From Chionoecetes opilio (Eukaryota > Arthropoda > Malacostraca > Decapoda > Majidae), in NCBI GenBank assembly GCA_016584305.1, contig JACEEZ010000454.1, forward strand, positions 1 through 64,000: a stretch of 64,000 nucleotides of DNA, read 5' to 3'. The notes under the pieces are model-generated. The model saw only the letters and a list, made by a program, of their open reading frames with translations, did no database searches and was not told the origin of the DNA. This document shows positions 10,746 through 20,468 of this stretch, one piece after another. Position 1 is the stretch's first letter; the number at the start of each line of letters is the position of its first letter. A program made the translations under genes and the position numbers.

Positions 10746-11050
10746 TAGCGCGGGGGTTGGGGGGGGTTCTCGACACTTCGGTCATCATTCTGTGAGGATC
10801 GTCAGGTTCACACATCTCTGGACTCAGAAGAAATTCAATGAATTTTCCCTAGATCTAGGGAATTTTTTCAACACCCCTAACTCAAAAACTATGTGGTTGC
10901 GACCACTGATCTATATAACATGGATCGCGGATCTGGGCTAGCTGTGGCCGAGAAACTGAAGTCACCAGCCGCCATCTTGTCATAACCAAAACAAATACAT
11001 GGGCCGGCCAGGCAGTGGCTGGGTGTTGGCTGCTGGCATGTGATAGCCTA

Positions 11051-11160
11051 TATTACCACCTACTACTACTATTAACACCTACTACTACTACTACTATTAC
11101 CACCTACTACTACTATTACCACCTACAACTACTATTAACACCTACTACTACTACTACTAA
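11051..11160. repeat. (CTA)n-rich trinucleotide tract
   Basis: Imperfect ACCTACTACTACTATT units repeated about six times, in the left part of the 10904-14900 element. Confidence 0.85.
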
Positions 11161-11224
11161 ACTTCCAACCTAGTGCATCGTCGAACCTTCCAAGTCATTT
11201 ATTTACAGTGATACACAGGCAATA

Positions 11225-11666
11225 GGTGTGTTGCGAGGCCGTACAGGTATGTAGTGACAGGTGTCTTGCGAGGCCGTACAGGTGTGTAGTGACAGGTGTG
11301 TTGCGAGGCCGTACAGGTGTGTAGTGACAGGTGTCTTGCGAGGCCGTACAGGTGTATAGTGACAGGTGTGTTGTGAGGCCGTACAGGTGTGTAGTGACAG
11401 GTGTCTTGCGAGGCCGTACAGGTGTGTAGTGACAGGTGTGTTGCGAGGCCGTACAGGTGTGTAGTGACAGGTGTCTTGTGAGGCCGTACAGGTGTATAGT
11501 GACAGGTGTGTTGCGAGGCCGTACAGGTGTGTAGTGACAGGTGTGTTGCGAGGCCGTACAGGTGTGTAGTGACAGGTGTCTTGCGAGGCCGTACAGGTGT
11601 GTAGTGACAGGTGTGTTGCGAGGCCGTACAGGTGTGTTGCGAGGCCGTATAGGTGTGTAGTGACAG
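11225..11666 (+). repeat. 35-bp tandem satellite, about 12 units
   Basis: Unit GTGTGTTGCGAGGCCGTACA plus GGTGTGTAGTGACAG. Position 5 alternates G and C from unit to unit through most of the array, so the working repeat is a 70-bp dimer. One shortened unit sits near the right end. Copies are almost identical, implying recent expansion. Confidence 0.95.
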
Positions 11667-12470
11667 GTGTGGTGTATGTGGTAAAGCGAGAGGCTACGAG
11701 TGCAGTGTTAGCCCCCGAGTGTGTGTGTGTCTGACCTAATGAGCGAACGCGCAGTTCTCATCCACTATAACGGCGCCAGCCCCGTACCGCCGCGGCCACG
11801 GGTACGGCGCGAGCCACAGTGGTCCCTAGAAGCTACTCTCGGGGATTACAGGAAGTTTAAATTAATCAAAAACCTTTGGCCTAATCAAAAAACCTTTCTT
11901 AATTAGGTATATTGAATTGAAAGTAGTTAGTTTCGTACACTGATTTTGAGTATTTTCGTGTGGTGCCAGGGTTTTTGTTAGTTGTTGCTGACACCTTTAT
12001 ATTGAATGATATTAACTTGTTAGCATTCTACATTGATTACAACTGAATTGAGAGTTGAAATTTGTCTTATGACTTCACTATTTAATTATAATACGAAAAC
12101 TTCTCGCTGCGGAGAGTACTGAAATGGGAATGAACTTAAGGGGAAGGGGTAGGAGTTAAGGTTAAGGGGAAGGGGTAGGAGTTAAGGAGTAAGGGGAAAT
12201 GCTGCCACCAGCTCAAGCGAGTAGTTCTCTGGTTTACTCCCTGAGCGCGTTTGAATAGATATATGATTTATTTGGTAGTCGGGGTTGATACTTAGAATTA
12301 CACCGAGTAAGGCTGAAAACTCTTTTGGAAGTGTGGGGAAGTATTGTCCTAACACAGAATAATCACCTGAGGTTTCTACTAAATAACACAAGAACTATAT
12401 TTGAAACATCATCCTATTTATTCATCATGAAATATTATTTCTCTTGTTTGAGATTTCAGACACACATATA

Positions 12471-12657
12471 AGCTCTAATCCGACACAGGAAAGCTCTCTA
12501 ACCCGGCACAGGAAAACTCTCCAATCTGACACAGGAAAGCTCTCCAATCTTATACAGGAAAGCTCTCCAATCTGACACAAGAAAGCTCTCCAATCTAATA
12601 CAGGAAAGCTCTCCAATCTGACACAAGAAAGCTCTCCAATCTAATACAGGAAAGCTC
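12471..12657 (+). repeat. 23-bp minisatellite, about 8 units
   Basis: Unit TCTCCAATCTGACACAGGAAAGC with GACAC/TATAC/AATAC variants. Since 23 is not a multiple of 3, the open frames that cross it have no coding meaning. Confidence 0.9.
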
Positions 12658-12999
12658 TTGAGAGCATAACCTCCCTCACTGAATCCTATTAATGAATTAT
12701 CATTTACGTATGTAACATACCGCTGAATACTTATAGGTATACATGGAGAATATAAGGGGGGAATATAAGAGTAATAATGTTGTTTGCGTTCACTTAAAAA
12801 CCATGTGACGGGGTTTTTCGTCAGACTGAGACGTCCGTCGAAGCCTTGAAAGGAGTGGAGAGACAACTCACTGGAGTGAAGGGAGTGAGAGACTGGCGTT
12901 AATAACACTTATAAGGATGGGGCAGGCCTCCTATGCGTTAATGAAAACTGAACAACTGTACCTATACATGAGCATATAGATAGATATATTATAACAAGA

Positions 13000-13960
13000 A
13001 AGGGGGGGGGGGGAAATAGGAGCGAGTTACTGAGGTCTTACCTGGAGTGAAGGGAGTGAGAGACTGGCCCCCTCGCTGCAGGAACAACGCCGAGGTTGAG
13101 AGAAGCGGGAAAAATAGGAATGTTCGGATCCTTAGGACCGGCCTCTCCTAAAGGGATTATAAGACCTCGAATGACTCTAATTAGGTAACGAAACAAGTAT
13201 GCATATAAATTGGCTGCCTATGATGCAGTTTTTTTTTACTTTGATATAGAAGAATTTAATATGTTTACTCTAATATCCAGGGAAAGATGTTCTCCCTTTT
13301 TGTGTAGCCTCCGAACATGTGTTTCAGAGCGACGAGGTAGGGGAGTCGGAATAGAAATTTGGTAGACTTTCAATTTAGCGAATAACTTGACTAACCCACC
13401 CATTTATGAACGTGATCTTTCACTATGGTGTCTATTTTGAAGGACATTAAGAATCTAAGAGTGTTCCTTGATCTGATAGGAGGGTGAGGAAAGGAGGAAA
13501 GTTTTTTAATCTACCAGTTACCGATGATCGCGAAATAAATGTCCCACGCATTTTGACTCGTATCCGGAGTGTATGGGGGGAGGGAGTGAGGGAGGGGGGG
13601 AAGATAGAAGTGAGAGATAGAAAGAAAAAAGATAGAAGGATAAATATTAGGCGAACAAAAGTTTGATTGACCTTAGTATAATAAAGATAATCTGTTCCCC
13701 CCAGATGCGGGGTCTAGGTGGCAACTTGCCCCAGAACAGTGTATGGAGATTGAAATCTTTTATCCTTCTTACAGACATAACCCGGGAATTGTATGATAGG
13801 AATTTCCATCCTATCTCTCCCGAATACCGGGCATTACATTTGTACATACCTGGTGTCGTTTCGTAACTAGTAGTCAAGTTCAACTCTGAGCTGAGTGTAC
13901 GAAACGACTATGGTTTCATATAGACTACGAAACAACTTTTGGTAATAATGGACGAGAGTT
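13000..13960. other. Non-repetitive interior of the 10904-14900 element, nothing recognised
   Basis: Contains a short duplication (GAGTGAAGGGAGTGAGAGACTGG at about 12876 and 13050, only the first 20 bases exact) and short ORFs with no recognisable motif. No coding claim is made. Confidence 0.4.
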
Positions 13961-14007
13961 TTGCGGTCGTTTTAAGAGACATCAACTATTTTTTCTTGGC
14001 CTACAAT

Positions 14008-14328
14008 AGGTGCTTGTTGCAATGGAGATAGTTTTATTTTGCGCAACCCCCCTCCCCCAAAAAAATAATAATAATATTAATGAAACTTAACCTAACCTTA
14101 TAGGTTTTAATGAAACCTAACCTAGCTAACCTTAAGGGTTTTAATGAAACCTAACCTAACCTTATAGGTTTTAATGAAACCTAACCTAACCTTAAAGGTT
14201 TTAATGAAACCTAACCTAACCTTATAGGTTGTAATGAAACCTAACCTAACTTTAACCACAAGGTATACTTTTTTTTCTTTTTTTTTTCTTCGCAAAATAA
14301 AGCTATCTCCATTAGAACAAGCACCGCT
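14008..14328. repeat. Small fold-back with internal 30-bp AACCTAACC repeats
   Basis: Arms AGGTGCTTGTTGCAATGGAG (14017 on) and CTCCATTAGAACAAGCACC (14307-14325) are inverted. Between them about six 30-bp units built on TGAAACCTAACCTAACCTTA occupy 14081-14251. Confidence 0.7.
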
Positions 14329-14537
14329 TATTAGGAAACGCTATGATCATTTGTATCATAACCGCACTCAGGTCTGCTTCCGTTCTCCACTAATTGTTAA
14401 CAAGTATAAAAAAATATACTTATATCTATATCTACTTATATAAAAAAAAGTATACCATATCCACCTTTATTTTTTTTTAACTAGTAGTTGGATGACTGGA
14501 GTGGGTAGATGTATTAAGAGTGGATGGGCTGGGTGGG

Positions 14538-14645
14538 GAGTGGGTGTGGGTGTGGGTGTGTGTGTGGTGTGGGTGTGGGTGGGTGGGTGTGTGAGTGGTG
14601 TGGGTGTGTGTGTGTGTGTGGTGGGTGCGTGTGTGTGTGTGTGTG
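14538..14645 (+). repeat. GT-rich microsatellite
   Basis: Runs of GTGTGTGG and GTGGGTGTG. Open frames here on either strand encode only low-complexity Cys/Val/Gly or Thr/His strings and are not genes. Confidence 0.95.
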
Positions 14646-14710
14646 GTGTTACTCACAGGTGGAAAGATTTGCCACTTCCAGGTCCTGGTCTGTTTGTACA
14701 GGACATAGCA

Positions 14711-14796
14711 GCACAGCTTGGCATGACGAGGCGATAACACAGCCAGACAGCAAGCACAGCTTGGCATGACGAGGCGATAACACAGCCAGACAGCAA
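14711..14796 (+). repeat. 43-bp direct duplication
   Basis: Two identical units beginning GCACAGCTTGGCATGACGAG, adjacent to the right terminal repeat of the 10904-14900 element. Confidence 0.9.
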
Positions 14797-15872
14797 CGCG
14801 AGCCGCAGAAACAAGGCTTTGTTTTGGTTACGGCAAGATGGCGGACAGTTGGAACCAGTGCTGAGCCAGGCTTCCGCGATCCATGTTATATAGATCAGTG
14901 GTTGCGACGCATATTTTGTACCCCAGCCAAATATCCCGCATTCCCCCAGGTCCCCAGGCTTGTTTTGCGGGAGAAGGGGAGTATGGGCAAACACTAGAAT
15001 AATACCAATTTGGCTAGGTTAGGTTAATTTTGGTTATGCAAATTTCTCTAGATATAAGGAAATTACCCTAGATCTAGGAAATTTTACCCCCTCTACGCAA
15101 CTCTTTAATTACGTGTTTCTGACGCATAATTTGTTCCCCACCCGAAAACCATGCATTCCCACAGGTCCCCAAACTTGTTTGGGGGAAGTGGGAGAGTATG
15201 GGTAAACACTAGAAATTTACCCAATATTTATGGTATATAGTGGTGACTTTTTTTCTTTGGAAAGTAGGCGGCGCAAGTTTGCGAGTAGACCGGTAATTGC
15301 GCCATCCGCCACCTTGTTTTGAAGACACTGGATATTATTTTGGGGGTCCAGGGGGAGGTGATTTAGAGGGGGGGAAGAGGGCATCTCTTCCCAACTTTAT
15401 AATTATGTTTTAGAGGTATCTGAAGGGATCTGTGAAGGTTTGGAGGATAAAAAGTTTAAAAACGCACTAATAAGGGTGGGAAAAGACTAGAACTTTTACG
15501 AACAAACTTCAGATTGTTCCTAAACACATCACCAGAAAAATATAGCTCACAAATAAAGCTAACTAACCCAACCTTAACCGATCAGCTGAGTGAGCTGAGT
15601 CTGGCTTTGTCGTCCTGAGTATAAACACCTCTCATGTCCTGCCGTGCCTCACTACTTTGCCTGCCTCCTGTGCCTTACCACGTATTGTTTGAATTTTCCT
15701 GTATGCGTGGAGTATTTGTGATGGCTGCATGTACATAAGTATACAAACTTTCAGCTAATGTAACAAACAAAGTTCCTTATACTGTACATGGAAAGGCTGT
15801 TAGCACCAATCTGCCGAGGCGGAATGGCTCTCGCCAGTACCGCAGTAAACATCACAGCGTGAAGACAGATTA

Positions 15873-16531
15873 CAGTACCCTCCCGAGTTTGGCGGTTGCT
15901 TTCTTCACAAGGCATAGCGCTAAACTCAAGGATCGCGAAACTCGGGTATTGAAAACCCTGTAAAAATGCTTATTTACTCCGGTGCAAGATTTACCTACCG
16001 TATTTTACTGCTTATAAGACTCACCTTTTCCCCCCCAAAATACTCTGAAAATACCCCGAGCCCCTGTCCACCCAGCAGTGAATGAATGGGTACCGGGTGT
16101 TAGCCGGGGGTTTGTGACCCGCCTACCGGGGTGGTGGCTTCCCCCAACACTAGATTAAAGGAGAGGAAGAGGAGAACTGAGGACCTACGAAGCGATATTT
16201 GGTCTTGATCTTGATATTACAGGTGTCTTATTCTTCATAGGCCAGGCCTTTGAACCGGCTGCTCCTGTAGAGAAAAACACAAACAAATGGAAAAAAACAA
16301 AACAAAACTACATACAAGCTATACTAAGCTTAATACTATACTAAGCCACAAGAAGAAGATCACAACACAGGAACACAAGGAGGCCACAAGAAGAGGAACG
16401 AAACAAAAGCGAAGAGGGATATCTCCAAAAGCGAAGATAATGCGCGAAAGTCGGGATGGTAAGAATTTAGGACTCAACGCGAAACTCGAGGATCGCAAAA
16501 CTCGCATAGCGTGAGACTCGGGAGGGTACTG
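15873..16531 (+). mobile_element. Tigger/pogo-like element, CAGTACCCTCCCGAG family
   Basis: Ends CAGTACCCTCCCGAGTTT and the inverse ACTCGGGAGGGTACTG, with TA at 15871-15872 and 16532-16533. The right terminal repeat carries three GAGTYTYRCG words spaced 16 bp. A SINE fragment lies inside. A larger copy is at 50458-52171. Confidence 0.85.
16052..16152 (+). mobile_element. Fragment of the tRNA-Val-derived SINE body
   Basis: Matches the central body of the SINE at 5750 (CCCGAGCCCCTGTCCACCCA, GTGTTAGCCGGGGGTTTGTG). The tRNA head and tail are absent. Confidence 0.75.
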
Positions 16532-16533
16532 TA

Positions 16534-17538
16534 TATGATCACATTCTTTCCTAACATAAATTTTGGAATAATATTTGAGGTCGTTCGTTCTATAAGGGAA
16601 ATGTTCGATGCGTGTGGGAATTTATGTCACATACATATACTTAATGTGAGGTCTTACCTAATCAAAACCCATCGTCTATCTCATCCCGACACAATATCCC
16701 AGCTAATCAACTAACTAGGATACTTATCGGTGGATAGTGGGTTGAAATCGCTGTAGGCTTTTGATTAATACTGCCTGTCTTGTGATCCGAAGTGGTAGCC
16801 GTGATCGAGGCCGCAGGTGAAGTGCCGAGGTGGAGGCGTTATTGTGGTTGGCGTCAAGGAAGCTATTCAGGCTTAATAGACGCAGCACTGATAATCGCTA
16901 TGTCGATGAGACAAGTCCTATTGTATTTTAACACTATGTGCAAAGAGTATATATAAATTCTCTCATATATACAAATCCACGTATATTTAATAAGAGATGT
17001 TAACTCGGTAGAGGCTCGGAGTGTACTTATATATACAAACATGTATATTTAAATAAAGAGATGTTGTTCTCTCACGGAGGGTTAGGAGTGTACTGAATTT
17101 CCAAGCCAGCAGCGGCGACCGGCTGCACAAATCCCACCTACACGTGTCAAATCGTTGGTGGCGAGAATCTAATAGGCAGCAGCCAATGACCGCGCTTCTA
17201 ACCAAGGTGCTAATTATTTAAGGTGCAATTAAGTGCTTAATAACCACTGGGAATGTTCTTTTATATTATCCCAGCACTTATCATTCATTCAAATTACCTT
17301 AATTATTACCCATTACCATTATAAATATATATATACATCCCTACGCTCCCCCTATGATGAGCATACAATACCTCCCTCAAGGTGGGGAAACAAACCACCA
17401 CTCTACCAATTATTGAGAGGGTGGTTGGTGGATAATTTCCACAATGCAAACACGTTCTATGCGGGACCCTAGTGCCGAAAGTGCATATTGTGTTGGACAA
17501 ATCCTGGAAGACATTATAAATGAAATGACATGATAATA
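16534..17538. other. SEH1 intron 1, about 1 kb without a recognised element
   Basis: AT-rich. Contains an imperfect duplication of TATATTTAATAAGAGATGTT (16983 and 17047 regions), each followed by a GGAGTGTACT segment. Short ORFs have no recognisable domain. Confidence 0.4.
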
Positions 17539-17745
17539 AATCACTTGTAGATGCTTTGAGGTGTTTAAAGAAAGTGGATGATAAATATCTTAGAATTAGT
17601 ATTGCCCGTTTGAAAGAAATGTTGGACAGAAAATAAATTTCATTTGTAGTGTGGATAGAGACTAGAAAACAATTGACAAATTGTCTGACAAAAAAGTGAG
17701 CATCACATCACATGCTGATTGAAGCTGTTAGTAAATAAGTTAATC
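17539..17745 (+). pseudogene. Copia-type retrotransposon relic, end of RNase H
   Basis: One frame with two internal stops reads VDALRCLKKVDDKYLRISIA, KEMLDRK, then WIETRKQLTNCLTKK. This is the shape of the end of copia/Ty1 polyproteins (a W-x-x-T/S ... QLADCLTKK motif). LTRs could not be located. Decayed; identification rests on motif memory. Confidence 0.5.
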
Positions 17746-18189
17746 TTAAGGGGGAGAAAAAGAATCAAAGGGAATTTAGTAAGAGCTATTAGTAACTGCT
17801 GTACTAAAGTCATACTTCAGATAATTCAACTATTAGTTCATAAAACAAAAGTAATGCTTCAAACTATACAAGAATGTATACAAGGAGCATTACTGCTACA
17901 AAGGTATGCAGATTTAATTTAAGGGATGTTTTGGCACAGTACTGTAGTCCAACAATATTGTGGCCGCGGAGGAAATTCGGACAATTCCTTATTTTTTCTA
18001 TTTTTACTTTTTACTTTGTAAATAAACCAATGAAGGATTTTAAACTAAACATTTGTAATATATTTCATTTCTTATATATAGTATTTTGACATATTACCAT
18101 GATATTTCAGTACAAAATAAAGTCTTTTTTGCACAACAGTACACATAAATACTCGTTTTACCCAGATGGATGCTGTTTTTGGATATGCT

Positions 18190-18300
18190 GACACATCACC
18201 TTATCTCTGCTAGAGACACGCCCTCTTCATGGAGTTTCACAATTATTGCTTTCTCCACCATGGACAAGTGTATTTTCCCCAATGTTTTCAGTAGGTTGCG
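18190..18300 (-). pseudogene. Possible helix-turn-helix fragment of a transposase
   Basis: The minus strand reads GKIHLSMVEKAIIVKLHEEG then VSLAEI, a stop, and CVSISKNSI. The helix-turn-helix-like pattern suggests the N-terminal DNA-binding part of a Tc1/pogo-type transposase. It lies just left of a Tigger-like element but outside its TA duplication. Weak assignment. Confidence 0.25.
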
Positions 18301-18460
18301 TGCGCATTAAATAGAGCACGAAACAGTGCAAAAGAAGGAAGAGAGAAATCGACCCAAAACACCTCCTACTGCGAAGTGTACTGGATATCTTACGGCACAG
18401 CTTTGACAGAGAATTGACAACACTGTAGAGATGGTGTAAGTCGCCAGAAACTCAACAGTA

Positions 18461-19267
18461 CAGTCAAACCTCGATATAACAGACTAAAGGGGGGGGAGTA
18501 GTGGTCCGTTAAAGCCGATTGTCCGTTATAGCGAGGGTATTTTCCCAAGGGTGGAAAAATATATGAAAAAAACGGAAAAATTGTGAAATAAATGAGAAAT
18601 AATCACAAACACAACCAGACTGTGTAGCTATGTTGGGAGGTAAACAGTGACTGGCACTACATGCTGAATTTGGTCTGCTCCTACACGTGAAATAAATGAG
18701 AAATAATCACAAACACAACCAGACCGTGTAGCTAGTCAAGCTCAAGCTCTAGTGAAAGGTAAACAAATTACTACGAACCAGATTCAGCCGTGGCTTCCAA
18801 AGGTATTGCTTATTATCATGACTAATGCTCATTATTATATATATATGGTTGTGAAGTGCAGTTCTATACACGTCACTATTTAGGTCAGTGTAGCACTGCG
18901 TGTCACCTTAGATAAGGGTGATTTAGGGTGTTGAGGTGACAGGGAGACGTAGCAGCGGCCACGCCATAACACTAATAGTCACTATTTTAAACAATACACA
19001 CCTTCTACCACTAAATCACTAGCAACACAGCCTCCTTACTTATATATCTTAATATGTGATACTTCAAAACTCCTTAAAACCCAAGCATTCTAAAGTAAAA
19101 TGAGAAAATAATACTATTATGTTGAGTTGACAATTCGAGCAGCGATAAGCGGTCTAATATGCAAAAAAAAAAAAAAAAAAAAAAAAATCAGCGAATGAGT
19201 CCGTTAATCGAGTTGTTACAAGTCGAATGTTCATTTAACATCGAGATCTGTTATTCGGTCTGAACTG
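18461..19267 (-). mobile_element. Tigger/pogo-like element, CAGTCAAACCTCG family, second copy
   Basis: Left end CAGTCAAACCTCGATATAAC, right end degenerate but recognisable (GTCCGTTAATCGAG ... TGAACTG). TA flanks at 18459-18460 and 19268-19269. Interior matches 7218-8038 in inverted orientation, including ACACAACCAGACTGTGTAGC. Non-coding. Confidence 0.8.
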
Positions 19268-19574
19268 TACACACAGTGTACAGATGTCAATCATGGTAAA
19301 GTTCTGATAAATTGTGGCAAAAAAGTGCTATTACTCTCCATCGTTCCTAATTTATGCCCGGGCACTATGGGTCCCAAGATCATAGAGAAAAAAAAATAAA
19401 CATTTTTTTTCACTTGCTCGGATTTTTACTTCTGTTCACATCTGCATGGGAAGAGTCCTGTGAAATGTGAGATATTCGGAGAATATTTAGGAGTCGCGAC
19501 AAACTGAACATTTTTATAACCTTCAAAAACAAAAAAAAACTCAAAAACATCCCACATTTTTAGAAAGAAACTTA

Positions 19575-20429
19575 CAGGAAAATACCTTATCCGATATATC
19601 CGGACTTCCGGTAGCCGGTTAATGAAAAAGTCCGGTTAATGGTAAGTATACTTACAAAGATGCATTTACTAAAAAAAACATCCATAAATTGTAGATCTTG
19701 TATTGTATACACACACACACACACATACCACACCAACACATACACCACACACAACACCCACATACCACCCACAACACACACACCACATACCACCCAACAC
19801 ACACACCACACATACCACCCAACACACACACCCTCACATACCACCCAACACACCACACACACACACACACACATACCACCCAACACACACACCCACACAT
19901 ACCACCCAACACACACACACACACACATACCACCCAACACACACACCCACACATACCACCTAACACACACACACACATACCACCCAACACACACACCCAC
20001 ACATACCACCCAACACACATACCACCCAACACACACACCACCCAACACACACACCCACACATACCACCCAACACACACACACACACACCCACATACACGG
20101 GTGGTATGTGTGGGTGGGTGTGTTGGGTGGGATGTGTGGGTGTGTGTGTGTGTTGGGTGGTATGTGGGATGACTCAAAATACCACTCCGGTCGTCGGGTA
20201 GCACTGACCTTGCCCACGGACTGATAAACACTGAATTATCATAGCGCATGGCGCATTATGGCGGGAATAAACAGGTGGCGATAGGTGGCGCTCACGTCTA
20301 CGGCGGCAAAATTAAAAGTTAAATATTTCGTTAATTTTTTATTTTTTAATACTATTTACTTACCTGCCACAAATTCCGGTTATTGGGTTATTCCGGTTGT
20401 TGGGTATCCGGATAAAAGGTATTTTCCTG
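19575..20429. mobile_element. Tigger-like MITE, CAGGAAAATACCTT family
   Basis: Ends CAGGAAAATACCTTATCCG and the inverse GGTATTTTCCTG, flanked by TA at 19573-19574 and 20430-20431. The right terminal repeat has CCGG words spaced 15 and 17 bp. The interior is mostly a CA/GT array. Confidence 0.85.
19708..20167. repeat. CA-rich array that flips to GT at about 20097
   Basis: Units of ACACACACCCACACATACCA run from 19708, then the strand composition inverts at ACATACACGGGTGGTATGTG. The junction is a palindrome. Long open frames here on both strands are repeat artefacts. Confidence 0.95.
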
Positions 20430-20468
20430 TATAAGGAAACCAAAACAGACAGTTTTCATTGTTTCCAT

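Larger units (their letters stand above)
10904..14900. mobile_element. 4.0 kb DNA element with 8-bp target duplication
   Basis: Ends CACTGATCTATATAACATGG and its inverse, flanked by perfect 8-bp duplications GTTGCGAC (10896-10903 and 14901-14908). The terminal repeats extend about 90 bp and both include CGCCATCTTG and ATAACCAAAACAAA-like boxes. An 8-bp duplication fits hAT or P superfamilies; no transposase is readable inside. The interior is dominated by tandem repeats. Confidence 0.85.
9380..15540. repeat. Interleaved fold-back complex with TTAGG-like tracts
   Basis: Three pairs of inverted segments: C 9380-9540 with 15350-15530; A 9945-10190 with 10750-10912 plus 14901-15000; B 10325-10490 with 15020-15215. 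A and B are diverged copies of one terminal sequence (TCTAGTGTTTGCCCATACTC, CCCTAGATCTAGGG). Order is A-B-A'-B', not nested. AACCTAACCT tracts fill the spaces. The right A arm is split by the element at 10904-14900. No coding sequence. Confidence 0.65.

Noticed and set aside
12425..12908. Repetitive minus-strand ORF with ESFPVSDWRAFL-type units
   Set aside because: The product mirrors a 23-bp minisatellite whose unit is not a multiple of three, so frame continuity is accidental.
14477..14994. Open frames on both strands near 14.5 kb
   Set aside because: Same reason: GT microsatellite plus a 43-bp duplication; no motif conserved.
19587..20249. Open frames of 148-220 codons on both strands
   Set aside because: They read only through the CA/GT array and give Thr/His/Pro or Cys/Val/Gly strings; simple repeats lack stops by composition.
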